The translations under genes were made by a program, and so were the position numbers. Positions 7,376 to 16,048 of a DNA stretch of 34,709 nt are shown in pieces (position 1 is the first letter of the stretch; each line of letters opens with the position of its first letter). The notes beneath the pieces were generated by a model that saw nothing but the letters and a program-made list of their open reading frames with translations, was not told the DNA's origin and did no database searches. This DNA is from an uncultured Salinimicrobium sp. (GTDB lineage: Bacteria; Bacteroidota; Bacteroidia; Flavobacteriales; Flavobacteriaceae), in the NCBI GenBank assembly GCA_946887025.1, contig CAMPJY010000008.1, positions 1 through 34,709 on the forward strand, read 5' to 3'.

Positions 7376-10300
7376 TTATTTGTCAGATTCAACTTTCTCC
7401 AGCCATTTCCTCGCATTTACAAATGCCTCCAGCCATGGAGTCACCTGATCTTTACGGCCTTTTGGATAATGTGCCCAGTTCCAGGGGAAAGTCGATCGCT
7501 CCAGATGTGGCATCATTGCTAAATGCCTTCCGTTATCGCTGACAATAATGGCGGTGTTGTGATGCGAGCCATTAGGGTTGGACGGATAATTTTCATAGCC
7601 ATACTCACCGATAATGTTGTAGCGTGACCTTTCGTAGGGGAAACTGAATTTTCCTTCTCCGTGCGCAGCCCAGATTCCCAGGCGGGTCCCTGAAAGGCTG
7701 TGCAACATTACCGAGTCATTTTTTGCAATTTCAACCGAAGTAAAGGTACATTCAAATTTTCCTGACTGGTTGTGCAGCATTTTCGGCTTTTCCTCGTGGT
7801 CCGGATTGATAAGACCCAGTTCAATGAATAATTGGCATCCGTTGCAGACGCCCATAGAAAGGGTATCTTCCCTGGCGAAGAAGTTATCCAGGGCTGCTTT
7901 CGCTTTCTCATTGTACAGGAAAGCTCCCGCCCACCCTTTTGCACTTCCTAACACATCGGAATTCGAGAATCCTCCGACGGCCACGATAAATTGGATGTCC
8001 TCCAGGGTTTCCCGACCGGAAATAAGATCGGTCATGTGGACATCCTTGACATCGAATCCAGCCATATCCATGGCATAAGCCATTTCCCGTTCTGAATTGG
8101 AACCCTTTTCCCGGATGACAGCAGCTTTAACCCTCGGTCTTGAATCATCATTTCTTTTGGCAAAATCTGTTCTCCCTGTAAAATGCTCCGGAAATCTGAA
8201 ATGCAATGGTTGTTTCGCAAAATTCCTGTATCTCTCTGTAGCCCTGTCCACCCCACTTTGCTGCTGGTCAAGCAGGAAGGAGGTTTTTGCCCAGGTATTT
8301 CTAAGCTCGGGAACATTGAATTCCAGTTGCTCAGCACCATTCCTTAACTTTAGAATTTTTCCTTCAATCGGCCGTCCAATTTTATGGACTTCAATTCCCC
8401 GATCCTTAAAAGCTCTCTCAACAGATTCATTTCTGGTCTGGAAAAGAATTCCGCTGTTTTCGGCGAAGAGGACTTTAATAATATCTTCTTCTCCTAAGGA
8501 GCTTAAATCAATTTCTGCAGCGAGATCAACATCTGCAAAACACATCTCCAGAAGGCTGGTGATCAGCCCTCCCGAGGAGATATCATGCCCGGCAAGGATC
8601 AATTCTTCTTTAACCTGCTCCTGAATAATATTAAATGCTTTTGCAAAAAACTGATCATCCCTGATGGTTGGAACCTGGCTTCCCACTTTATTTTGAACCT
8701 GGGCGAAGGATGAGCCTCCCAGCTTAAAGCGATCCTGGGAAAGGTTCAGATAATAAATAGCCCCGCCATCCTTCTGCAGTACAGGCTCCACTACTTTAGT
8801 GATATCGCTGCAATGGCCTGCCGCTGAAATGATGACAGTTCCAGGGGAAAGTACGTCCCCTTCCTTGTATTTCTGCTTCATGGAAAGTGAATCCTTTCCT
8901 GTAGGGACATTAATTCCCAAATTGATGGCAAAGTTGGAAACTCCTTCTACCGCCTCGTACAACCTGGCATCCTCTCCCTTATTGTTACAGGGCCACATCC
9001 AGTTAGCTGAAAGGGAAACAGATTTCAAGCCTTCCTCCAAAGGAGCCCAGACGATATTGGTAAGAGCCTCAGCAATGGAATTTTTGGAACCCGCCACCGG
9101 ATCTACCAAGGCCGAGATGGGGGAGTGACCGATGGAGGTGGCTACCCCTTCTTTTCCTTTATAATCCAACGCCATGACCCCGCAATTGTTCAGGGGCAGT
9201 TGTAGTGGCCCGGCGGTCTGCTGTTTCGCAACCCGGCCTGTAACGCAGCGGTCAACTTTATTGGTAAGCCAGTCTTTGGATCCCACGGCCTCCAGAAGCA
9301 GAACCTGTTCAAGGTACCTGTGAAGATCTCTTTTAGAATAGGATACATCAGCATACTTCCTTTCTACCGTAATATCGTTCATTACCGTTTTAGGGGAACT
9401 TCCAAACATGTCTGCAAGGCCGAGGTCCATTGGTTTTTCGCCGTTGGTCTGGCTCTCAAAGGTGAATTGTCTTGAGTCAGTAACCTCTCCTACTGCGTAT
9501 AAAGGTGTGCGTTCCCTTTCGGCTATCCTTTTCATGGTCTGCAGGTCTTCCTCCCCAATGATGAGTCCCATACGCTCCTGAGATTCATTTCCAATAATTT
9601 CTTTTGCGGATAAGGTAGGATCTCCCACAGGAAGTTTATCCAGATCAATATTCCCACCTGTGTCCTCAACCAGTTCGCTTAAACAGTTGAGGTGGCCTCC
9701 AGCTCCGTGATCGTGAATGGATACTATGGGATTGTTTTCTGATTCCACCATTGCCCTGATGGTATTGGCTGCTCTTTTCTGCATTTCAGGGTTTGAGCGC
9801 TGAATGGCATTCAGCTCTATTCCACTGCCAAACTCTCCAGTATCAGCAGAGGAAACTGCAGCTCCACCCATACCGATCCGATAATTCTCACCCCCCAATA
9901 CCACTATTTTGTCACCCTTTTTAGGTTTTCCCTTGATGGCTTGTTCTGCCTTGGCGAATCCTATTCCCCCTGCCAGCATGATCACCTTGTCATAAGCCAG
10001 GGCACGATCATTTTCGGAATGTTCAAAGGTCAATACTGATCCTGCGATCAATGGTTGCCCGAATTTGTTACCAAAATCAGAAGCTCCATTGGATGCCTTT
10101 ATGAGAATATCCATCGGAGTCTGGTAAAGCCAGTCCCTTTCCAGCAGACCTTTTTCCCAGGGTCTCGTTTTCTCAAGTCTGGAATAGGAGGTCATATAAA
10201 CAGCGGTTCCCGCCAAAGGCAAAGATCCTTTCCCTCCCGCAAGTCTGTCTCTAATTTCACCACCGCTACCTGTGGCAGCTCCGTTAAAAGGCTCCACAGT

Positions 10301-11059
10301 GGTAGGGAAATTATGGGTCTCTGCTTTTAAGGAGATCACAGAATCAAATTCGGATCTTTTATAGTAATCCGGTTTATCTGCAGTCTTCGGGGCAAATTGT
10401 TCCACTCTTGGACCTTTTACGAAGGCCACGTTGTCTTTATAGGCTGAAACAATACCATTAGGATTCACTTCTGAAGTTTTACGGATCAGTTTAAAAAGCG
10501 AAGAAGGTTTTGCTTCTCCATCGATTACGAAAGTTCCATTGAAGATCTTATGACGACAATGTTCTGAATTGACCTGAGAGAATCCGAATACTTCTGAATC
10601 CGTCAGCTTTCTCTCGAGTTTTTTGGAAAGACCCTCGAGGTATTCTACTTCCTCGGAATTCAAGGCAAGGCCTTCTTTTTCATTATAGGCATTGATATCC
10701 TCCACTTCCTGAATGGATTCGGGTTGGATATTCACGGTGAAAATATCCTGGTCCAGACCTTGATATTTTTGGGACAGCATAGGATCATAATCGTCGAAAT
10801 GCCGGTCTACCTTGTGGAATTCTTCAATTCGAATTATTCCTTCTATCCCCATATTCTGGGTAATCTCTACTGCGTTGGTGCTCCAGGGCGTAACCATGGC
10901 GGCACGGGGGCCAACAAAAAAATCTGCCAGAGCAGATTTATCAAGAAAAATGGCGTCGCCAAAGAGCCAGTCTAATTTAGCAATATTTTCAGCTGAAAGG
11001 GCCTTGTGCGTCTGGACAGCAAAGACCGTGTTGGGGAGGTTTCCGAAGAAAAGGATCAT
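7376..11059 (-). CDS. purL: phosphoribosylformylglycinamidine synthase, single-chain form
   Basis: This is the fourth step of de novo purine synthesis: FGAR + Gln + ATP give FGAM. At 1227 residues this is the large one-chain form (E. coli has about 1295), with synthase and glutaminase domains fused, so no separate purQ or purS is needed. Visible landmarks are the ATP/substrate segment SLKAETHNFPTTVEPFNGAATGSGG, the AIR-synthase-like repeats in the middle, and the C-terminal glutamine amidotransferase domain. The latter has nucleophile C1072 in GVCNGCQLF and the closing ERSTFPWNWAHYP segment. The start is ATG 11059 (MILFFGNLPNTVFAVQ). A TAAATTTG element lies upstream and a strong terminator follows. 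No other pur gene is in the window, so it seems to be a monocistronic unit. Confidence 0.97.
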   Translation of the reverse strand: MILFFGNLPNTVFAVQTHKALSAENIAKLDWLFGDAIFLDKSALADFFVGPRAAMVTPWSTNAVEITQNMGIEGIIRIEEFHKVDRHFDDYDPMLSQKYQGLDQDIFTVNIQPESIQEVEDINAYNEKEGLALNSEEVEYLEGLSKKLERKLTDSEVFGFSQVNSEHCRHKIFNGTFVIDGEAKPSSLFKLIRKTSEVNPNGIVSAYKDNVAFVKGPRVEQFAPKTADKPDYYKRSEFDSVISLKAETHNFPTTVEPFNGAATGSGGEIRDRLAGGKGSLPLAGTAVYMTSYSRLEKTRPWEKGLLERDWLYQTPMDILIKASNGASDFGNKFGQPLIAGSVLTFEHSENDRALAYDKVIMLAGGIGFAKAEQAIKGKPKKGDKIVVLGGENYRIGMGGAAVSSADTGEFGSGIELNAIQRSNPEMQKRAANTIRAMVESENNPIVSIHDHGAGGHLNCLSELVEDTGGNIDLDKLPVGDPTLSAKEIIGNESQERMGLIIGEEDLQTMKRIAERERTPLYAVGEVTDSRQFTFESQTNGEKPMDLGLADMFGSSPKTVMNDITVERKYADVSYSKRDLHRYLEQVLLLEAVGSKDWLTNKVDRCVTGRVAKQQTAGPLQLPLNNCGVMALDYKGKEGVATSIGHSPISALVDPVAGSKNSIAEALTNIVWAPLEEGLKSVSLSANWMWPCNNKGEDARLYEAVEGVSNFAINLGINVPTGKDSLSMKQKYKEGDVLSPGTVIISAAGHCSDITKVVEPVLQKDGGAIYYLNLSQDRFKLGGSSFAQVQNKVGSQVPTIRDDQFFAKAFNIIQEQVKEELILAGHDISSGGLITSLLEMCFADVDLAAEIDLSSLGEEDIIKVLFAENSGILFQTRNESVERAFKDRGIEVHKIGRPIEGKILKLRNGAEQLEFNVPELRNTWAKTSFLLDQQQSGVDRATERYRNFAKQPLHFRFPEHFTGRTDFAKRNDDSRPRVKAAVIREKGSNSEREMAYAMDMAGFDVKDVHMTDLISGRETLEDIQFIVAVGGFSNSDVLGSAKGWAGAFLYNEKAKAALDNFFAREDTLSMGVCNGCQLFIELGLINPDHEEKPKMLHNQSGKFECTFTSVEIAKNDSVMLHSLSGTRLGIWAAHGEGKFSFPYERSRYNIIGEYGYENYPSNPNGSHHNTAIIVSDNGRHLAMMPHLERSTFPWNWAHYPKGRKDQVTPWLEAFVNARKWLEKVESDK

Positions 11060-11086
11060 CCTATGTTTTTTTGCGTTGTTCTATGG

Positions 11087-11094
11087 CAAATTTA
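11087..11094 (-). promoter_or_regulatory. -7 promoter element of purL
   Basis: TAAATTTG on the minus strand is a perfect TAnnTTTG match 27 bp before the purL ATG. No convincing -33 TTG was seen. Confidence 0.5.
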
Positions 11095-11221
11095 CATTTT
11101 TTATACTGATTTGTTCGAGGGCTAAATTGAAAAAAGCTAAGGTCTCATTTTTTATCTGGTTTAAGTTTTAAAGGGATTCCGGGATCGAGGTCAATACCTT
11201 TAGTTATAGTATTAAGCCATT

Positions 11222-12376
11222 CTATAACTTACCGATACCGTCAAAAACATCCTTCTCCAGGATTTCCCATTCTTCAGGTTTAAAGGTCGCGCTTGGTGTT
11301 TGCACTGAAGCCTTCCTTCTCATGGTAACGTCCTGGGCAAAGTATTCTCCCCCAGGGGTGCCGATCATATCTATTAGTTCCCCATCCTTAAAAAGACCCA
11401 CCGGATCATTCCCGTTGAAATCCAGGAACCCTCCTCCCATATGGAAATCCGACTGCTGCAGGATTAGGGGATCGGCCTTCGAATGGGCGAGAACAAAAAC
11501 TTCTCCGGCAGGGAGTTTACCTTCCAGTTTTTTCTCATCGCTCCAATCCTCGTTCTCATTGGATATCTTTTTAAACGAATAAGCGCTCAGGTCTATTTCA
11601 GTTTCCGAAACATTTGCTAATTCTAAGGCTTTGTTATTACTACTACCTTCGATGTATTCAGAAATAAAGATCAGAGTGCTGGAATTTTCCGGAGGTTCCT
11701 CTCCGGTGGTTTCCAAGGTGAAGTCCAGGCTTTCACTTAATGGGGAGTTGTTTCCATATATATCGCGTGATAGAATCTTCACGGAATACGCTTCACCCTG
11801 CTGCAGATTCTCAAGAGTCAGTTCAGGATTGACAGCAGTAGCGTAAAGTTCCCCGTTAAGGAAAATTGCGTATTCCAGGATCCCGGCATTGTCAGTGGAG
11901 GCGGTCCAGGTAATGGTGACAGTGGTTTCGGTCGTCGCAGTTACGGATAGATCTTCTGGTACTCCGGGCGCTTCAGTGTCTATCGGGGTATCTGCCCTCA
12001 ATTCGCTGCTTCGCTCAGAAGAATTTCCAGAGGCATCAATGGCGGCAACGGAAAGAGAATAGGAATTTCCCGGACTTAATCCGGATAGGGTAGAGGTGGC
12101 AGTTGTAACCTCGGCAACCTTGGACGCGTCCAGGAAAACCTGATATTTGGCCACCTTGTCATTGTCAGTGGAAGCTTTCCAGGTGAGGGTCAGGCTTTCG
12201 AACGATTTTTCAGATACCCTCAGTTCCTCAGGAACCGATGGAGGCTGGGTATCCTGCTGCTCGACCGGGTCCGGTTCTTCCCCCTTCGGATCCGGAGGAT
12301 CTGTGTCGGGGTCTTCAATGCTACAGGCAAAAATAAAAATCAGGGGGAAAATGGAAAGAAAGAAACGATGGTTCAT
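11222..12376 (-). CDS. lipoprotein with two fibronectin-III domains and a lamin-tail domain
   Basis: A 384-residue exported lipoprotein. The signal peptide MNHRFFLSIFPLIFIFAC ends at lipidated C18. The following SIEDPDTD is acidic like the Bacteroidota surface-export signal, so display on the outer face of the outer membrane is likely (inference). A Pro/Asp/Glu-rich linker precedes two FN3 repeats (about residues 45-130 and 135-225; each has the LTWKAS/ITWTAS-TDN pattern). A lamin-tail domain starts near residue 232 (FISEYIEGSSNNKALEL). I see no catalytic domain, so an adhesive or matrix-binding role is a guess. An in-frame TTG lies three codons upstream, but ATG 12376 gives the cleaner signal peptide. 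No type IX secretion tag is seen at the C-terminus. Confidence 0.82.
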   Translation of the reverse strand: MNHRFFLSIFPLIFIFACSIEDPDTDPPDPKGEEPDPVEQQDTQPPSVPEELRVSEKSFESLTLTWKASTDNDKVAKYQVFLDASKVAEVTTATSTLSGLSPGNSYSLSVAAIDASGNSSERSSELRADTPIDTEAPGVPEDLSVTATTETTVTITWTASTDNAGILEYAIFLNGELYATAVNPELTLENLQQGEAYSVKILSRDIYGNNSPLSESLDFTLETTGEEPPENSSTLIFISEYIEGSSNNKALELANVSETEIDLSAYSFKKISNENEDWSDEKKLEGKLPAGEVFVLAHSKADPLILQQSDFHMGGGFLDFNGNDPVGLFKDGELIDMIGTPGGEYFAQDVTMRRKASVQTPSATFKPEEWEILEKDVFDGIGKL

Positions 12377-12495
12377 CCTGATCAAGAATTATTATTAATT
12401 AATTCTAAATGTAGAACTATTCCCGGTGCGGAATATTTAAGGGAATATTAAAGTCTTGGAAAGAATTTCGGACAACCAAAAAGTTTAAAAATGAG

Positions 12496-12530
12496 CAAAG
12501 GCAGAAATCTTCGCTTAATTTCTGCCTTTG
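12496..12530 (-). terminator. hairpin terminator downstream of the rsmB-like gene
   Basis: CAAAGGCAGAAAT (12496-12508) pairs perfectly over 13 bp with ATTTCTGCCTTTG (12518-12530) around a nine-base loop. On the minus strand a T-rich tract follows after a few bases. It separates the methyltransferase gene from the downstream lipoprotein gene, although it lies about 105 bp past the stop. I see no gene in the remaining parts of 12377-12635. Confidence 0.65.
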
Positions 12531-12635
12531 AATTCTTTAATTGGATGTATAACTTTTAATTACATCGCTCAATCCCCTATTCAAGAATCAAGGTTCTCAG
12601 GGAGCAGTTTAAGTTTTTCAATAAGAAGTAAAGGG

Positions 12636-13850
12636 TTATTCCTTTTCGAGAAGGGCCATGTAAAAACCGTCATACCCGGTCTCACTGGAAAGAATTTTCC
12701 TGTCTTTTGCCAGTTTAAAGGATTTTCCCTCTTCGGTAGAAAGAAATTTCTGAACCTGTTCCTGATTTTCTGATGGAAGGACGGAGCAGGTTGCATAGAG
12801 GAGTTTACCTCCCGGCTTTACTATTCGCGAATACTGGTTAAGGATCTGTTCCTGGGTGAGTTTAATGGTTTCCAGGAATTCAGGCTGAAGTTTCCATTTG
12901 GCATCCGGATTTCTGCTCAAAACGCCGAGCCCGCTGCAAGGGGCGTCGATGAGAACCCTGTCGGCAGTGCCGTACAGTTTTTTAATGACCTTGGAGGAAC
13001 TAATGGGACGGGGATCGATATTATGAGCCCCGGCACGTTTCGCCCTGCGTTTTAGTTCCTTTAATTTATTTTCATATATATCGGTAGCGATAAGCTGTCC
13101 TTTGTTCTCCATGAGTGCTGCAAGATGCAGGGTTTTTCCTCCCGCTCCCGCACAGGTATCCACCACCCTCATTCCTGGTTCAACCTCTAGAAATTCGGCT
13201 ACCAGTTGGGAAGAAGCATCCTGGACTTCAAAGTAGCCCTTCTTGAATGCCTCTGTTTTAAAAACATTTGCCCTTTCCTTAAGCTGCAAAGCATCCTGAT
13301 ATTCAGCGAGGGTATGGGTTTCAATTCCTTCTGCAGACAACTCCTTTTTCAATTGGTCTTTGGTTGTTTTCAGGGTATTCGTGCGAAGTACAACCGGGGC
13401 CTGCTGGTTGAGGGCGTGGATTTCTTTTTCCCAGACTTCTTCCCCCAATTCCTTCACTCCAAGCTCGTCAAGCCAATCGGGAACAGATTCCCTATATTTC
13501 CTGATCTTGCTGAGTTCGTCAAATTTCCCTTTGATCCTACGGGTAGGGACTGGTTCAATCTGTTTCCAGTCTTCCGGGATCTCTATGCCACGAAGGGTAG
13601 CCCATACAGCGAATATCCTGAACAGTTTTTCCCTGGAATAAGGCGCTTTTACATCGGCGATTTCAGAATATAAACGCTTCCATCGAACTATATCGTAAGT
13701 GGTTTCTGCAATGAAACTGCGGTCGCGGGCTCCCCAGCGTTTGTCGCGTTTCAGGGTTTTTTCGATCACCTTGTCAGCGTATTCCCCTTCATTGAATATT
13801 TCCCCCAGAGCATCGACGGTTGCAAAAACTAAATTTCGGTATAAGCGCAT
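12636..13850 (-). CDS. RsmB/NOP2-family RNA (cytosine-5) methyltransferase
   Basis: This enzyme transfers a methyl group from S-adenosylmethionine to C5 of a cytosine in rRNA, most likely 16S as in RsmB (E. coli C967), though the exact target cannot be read from sequence. The protein has 404 residues. The SAM-binding motif I is VVDTCAGAGGKT (residues 229-240). Two cysteines characteristic of m5C RNA methyltransferases are C305 in IDAPCSGLG and C355 in LYATCSVLPSEN. The first 150 residues are shorter than a complete NusB-like domain plus linker. The start is ATG 13850. It diverges from the Ycf48-like lipoprotein gene, with a 74-bp gap holding -7 elements in both directions. Confidence 0.88.
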   Translation of the reverse strand: MRLYRNLVFATVDALGEIFNEGEYADKVIEKTLKRDKRWGARDRSFIAETTYDIVRWKRLYSEIADVKAPYSREKLFRIFAVWATLRGIEIPEDWKQIEPVPTRRIKGKFDELSKIRKYRESVPDWLDELGVKELGEEVWEKEIHALNQQAPVVLRTNTLKTTKDQLKKELSAEGIETHTLAEYQDALQLKERANVFKTEAFKKGYFEVQDASSQLVAEFLEVEPGMRVVDTCAGAGGKTLHLAALMENKGQLIATDIYENKLKELKRRAKRAGAHNIDPRPISSSKVIKKLYGTADRVLIDAPCSGLGVLSRNPDAKWKLQPEFLETIKLTQEQILNQYSRIVKPGGKLLYATCSVLPSENQEQVQKFLSTEEGKSFKLAKDRKILSSETGYDGFYMALLEKE

Positions 13851-13868
13851 AGAATTTATTTAAAGCTG

Positions 13869-13876
13869 CAAAGGTA
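13869..13876 (-). promoter_or_regulatory. -7 promoter element of the rsmB-like gene
   Basis: TACCTTTG on the minus strand matches TAnnTTTG exactly, 18 bp before the ATG. No -33 TTG at good spacing was found. Confidence 0.45.
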
Positions 13877-13899
13877 CGGATTTTTGCTTGGGAAAAATT

Positions 13900-13907
13900 T
13901 ATCTTTG
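13900..13907 (+). promoter_or_regulatory. -7 promoter element of the Ycf48-like lipoprotein gene
   Basis: TATCTTTG matches TAnnTTTG exactly, 17 bp before the ATG. The nearest TTG triplets lie too close (9-13 bp) to be a standard -33 box. Confidence 0.45.
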
Positions 13908-13924
13908 AAGGCTAAATCCCCCTT

Positions 13925-14965
13925 ATGAAAAAACTCCTGTTTATCCTATGCCTGAGTCTTATTGCCTGTAATTCAGAAGAAAAGAAACCCGAAAGAAATA
14001 TCTTTTCGGAAGTAGAGGTGGAGCACATTTTAGAGGATTCTATAAGTATAAGAGCACTTGAAATTATGGGCTCATCCGTAGCCTTTGCAGGTTCCGATGG
14101 ATATTTTGGGTTTTATAGCGCTTCTGACAAGTCTGTTAAGCTGAACCGGCAGGAGCAGGATTCTCTTTTTCCTGAATTCAGGGCGGTGGCAAGTACACCC
14201 AATGATTTTTTCATGCTGAGTGTGGCTAATCCTGCCTTATTGTACAAAACAGGCGATAGCGGAGAAATGGAATTAGTCTATTCCGAGGAAAATGAGAAGG
14301 TTTTCTACGATTCCATGGCTTTCTGGAATGCTCAGGAAGGAATTGCCATGGGCGATCCCACGGAAGATTGCCTTTCCATAATCATTACCCGCGATGGAGG
14401 GAATTCATGGAATAAAATTGCCTGTGACAGATTGCCTAAAACTGTTGAGGGAGAAGCTGCCTTTGCTGCCAGTGATTCCAATATTGCCATTCATGGTGAC
14501 AGTGCCTGGATCATCAGTGGAGGTATGGATGCAAGAATTTTCTATACCGGCGATAAAGGAAGGACCTGGAAAGTCTTCAATACTCCGATAATAAGTGGTG
14601 AACCTACAACTGGAGCTTATTCTGTAGACTTTTACGATGAAATACAAGGAATCATCATTGGAGGCGATTATACCAAACCTGAAGGGAATACAGCAAATAA
14701 GGCTGTAACTAAGGACGGCGGAAGAACCTGGACCCTTGTAGCTGAGGGGGAAGACCCGGGATATAAAAGCAGTGTACAATATGTTCCAGGCGGAAAAGGA
14801 AAGGAGATAGTGGCGGTAGGGTTTACGGGTATAGCCTATTCAGCTGATGGGGGGAATTCCTGGAAAAACTTATCGGAGGAGGGTTTTTACACCATCAGGT
14901 TCCTGAATGACAGTACTGCTTATGCTGCAGGTAAAAATAAGTTGGCTAAGCTGAAATTCAGATAG
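13925..14965 (+). CDS. BNR/Ycf48-like beta-propeller lipoprotein
   Basis: A 346-residue lipoprotein whose signal peptide ends at C15 (LSLIACNSEE). The acidic NSEEKK stretch after it may direct surface exposure. The body carries four clear Asp-box repeats (S/T-x-D-x-G-x-x-W): TRDGGNSW 155-162, TGDKGRTW 208-215, TKDGGRTW 262-269 and SADGGNSW 306-313. A degenerate one lies near residue 108. This spacing fits a beta-propeller of the sialidase/Ycf48 type. Bacteroidota homologues are often labelled 'oxidoreductase', but I see no cofactor site, so that label is unsupported here. The sialidase catalytic arginine triad is not recognisable. The function is unknown. The start is ATG 13925. It converges on the ECF cassette with a shared hairpin between them. 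Confidence 0.82.
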   Translation: MKKLLFILCLSLIACNSEEKKPERNIFSEVEVEHILEDSISIRALEIMGSSVAFAGSDGYFGFYSASDKSVKLNRQEQDSLFPEFRAVASTPNDFFMLSVANPALLYKTGDSGEMELVYSEENEKVFYDSMAFWNAQEGIAMGDPTEDCLSIIITRDGGNSWNKIACDRLPKTVEGEAAFAASDSNIAIHGDSAWIISGGMDARIFYTGDKGRTWKVFNTPIISGEPTTGAYSVDFYDEIQGIIIGGDYTKPEGNTANKAVTKDGGRTWTLVAEGEDPGYKSSVQYVPGGKGKEIVAVGFTGIAYSADGGNSWKNLSEEGFYTIRFLNDSTAYAAGKNKLAKLKFR

Positions 14966-14985
14966 GCGAAGAAAGGCTAATAAAA

Positions 14986-15014
14986 TTCCGGATATGGTAG
15001 GGGCATATCCGGAA
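14986..15014. terminator. hairpin terminator between convergent genes
   Basis: TTCCGGATATG (14986-14996) pairs perfectly over 11 bp with CATATCCGGAA (15004-15014) around a seven-base loop. The minus-strand copy is followed by TTTTATTAG, so it mainly ends the sigma-factor operon. It can also stop plus-strand transcription from the lipoprotein gene less efficiently. Confidence 0.75.
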
Positions 15015-15034
15015 CAGGAGGGGGATATTAAATT

Positions 15035-15475
15035 CTAGGACTGCTCGTCCTTCGAATGTCTTTCCCGATACTCCTTTATCAGTTTTCTGTTGAAATCGTC
15101 TTCAATTTTCTTTAAATGGATGATCTGTCTGGCTGAGAAAATTGTTTTGAGATCCGAGAAAAATTTTTTCTTAAGAAGATAATCTTCCCTTTCGATATTC
15201 ACATATTCCTGAAGCATGTTTTCGGCTTTTTCTTCCGAGATGCATTCCAGCTCCCCTAAATCTGCATGTTCCTTCTTATAAAGCCGCCTTCTCTTTTCAT
15301 TGAAGTCGTTATATATGGGCCAGAACTTTTCGGCATCCTGAGGGCTTAGGTTCAGGCCCTCGGTGATGAAGGCCGTTTTAAGAGCCTTGATCCGTTCCCG
15401 GTGTTCCTCCTTTTCCTGTGCAGAGATCTGCAGGGTATTCAGAAGCAAAAAACAAATGAACAATATTTTCTTCAT
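15035..15475 (-). CDS. small exported protein of an ECF sigma cassette ('sensor of ECF-type sigma factor' family)
   Basis: A 146-residue protein with a clear signal peptide (MKKILFICFLLLNTLQISAQ), so it is probably periplasmic. The mature part is highly charged and helical: ERIKALKTAFITEGLNLSPQDAEKFWPIYNDF, then long coiled-coil-like helices. This recalls the Spy/CpxP LTxxQ-type periplasmic helical proteins. Flavobacterial homologues next to sigma factors are labelled as sensors. ATG 15475 lies one base after the stop of the preceding membrane protein, implying tight translational coupling. An in-frame ATG at 15487 (MKTKMKK) would overlap that gene and is a possible alternative start. The sensed signal is unknown. 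The long reading frame upstream of these ATGs belongs to the neighbouring gene. Confidence 0.8.
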   Translation of the reverse strand: MKKILFICFLLLNTLQISAQEKEEHRERIKALKTAFITEGLNLSPQDAEKFWPIYNDFNEKRRRLYKKEHADLGELECISEEKAENMLQEYVNIEREDYLLKKKFFSDLKTIFSARQIIHLKKIEDDFNRKLIKEYRERHSKDEQS

Positions 15476-15476
15476 C

Positions 15477-16016
15477 TTAGTTTTCATTAAAAATGAGGGA
15501 AGGCTCCTCGATATTCTCATGCAAATACTCCATTAGCGCCTCCTGGTCTATATAACTGGATGGAGTTGAGGTTGCGAAACTGAAACTGCCATCTTCCATA
15601 AAATTGGAAATTTCCGGATTTGAATAATCCACGCTTTCCTCCAGATAGCTTTCCAGACTGAGCATGTCCAGATTGTCCAGCGATTGTGGCACGGGTTGCT
15701 GGACCGAAATATTGGTCACTATGGCTATTAGGACCGCTGCCACCCCCGCTACATAGTAAAAAGCCTCTCTGGTAAATAGTGAAACGACCTTTGGTTCCTT
15801 TTTCTGCTGCCCCTGAATGGAATTCATCACCCTGTCTTCCAGGTTTTCAAAATAGGTGTCGGGAACCTGAAAGGCATTTTTGGTCTTTTCTACAGGTGCT
15901 GCCTCAATTTCTGACGAGATCACCTTCGACATAAGCCGCTCCTCCAGATCCGCGAGGTAATTCTCTGGGATTTGGAAACCGGTCTTTCCGTGATATGGTA
16001 ACCTGTTCTTTTTCAT
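15477..16016 (-). CDS. one-pass membrane protein, putative anti-sigma factor, with duplicated FQ[IV]P motif
   Basis: A 179-residue protein with a cytoplasmic N-terminal half, one transmembrane helix (about residues 86-104) and an acidic C-terminal domain on the far side. The N-terminal half holds two copies of a 16-residue motif 35 residues apart: FQIPENYLADLEERLM (14-29) and FQVPDTYFENLEDRVM (49-64). Eight positions are identical and the rest are mostly conservative. Its position between an ECF sigma gene (32-bp gap) and a periplasmic helical protein (one-base gap) is that of an anti-sigma factor, but I see no zinc-binding anti-sigma (HxxxCxxC) motif. The role is therefore inferred from context and topology. 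The duplicated motif may be the sigma-binding part. The start is ATG 16016. Confidence 0.75.
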   Translation of the reverse strand: MKKNRLPYHGKTGFQIPENYLADLEERLMSKVISSEIEAAPVEKTKNAFQVPDTYFENLEDRVMNSIQGQQKKEPKVVSLFTREAFYYVAGVAAVLIAIVTNISVQQPVPQSLDNLDMLSLESYLEESVDYSNPEISNFMEDGSFSFATSTPSSYIDQEALMEYLHENIEEPSLIFNEN

Positions 16017-16048
16017 TTGTTTATTTGACTGATTTTTTAAAGGAAGGT

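Noticed and set aside
8097..8624. Plus-strand open frame of 175 codons inside purL
   Set aside because: Antisense to conserved PurL sequence, no family resemblance, Ser/Leu-rich product typical of a shadow frame.
13925..14965. 'Oxidoreductase' label often attached to such Asp-box lipoproteins
   Set aside because: No nucleotide- or cofactor-binding motif is visible. The Asp boxes support only a beta-propeller fold.
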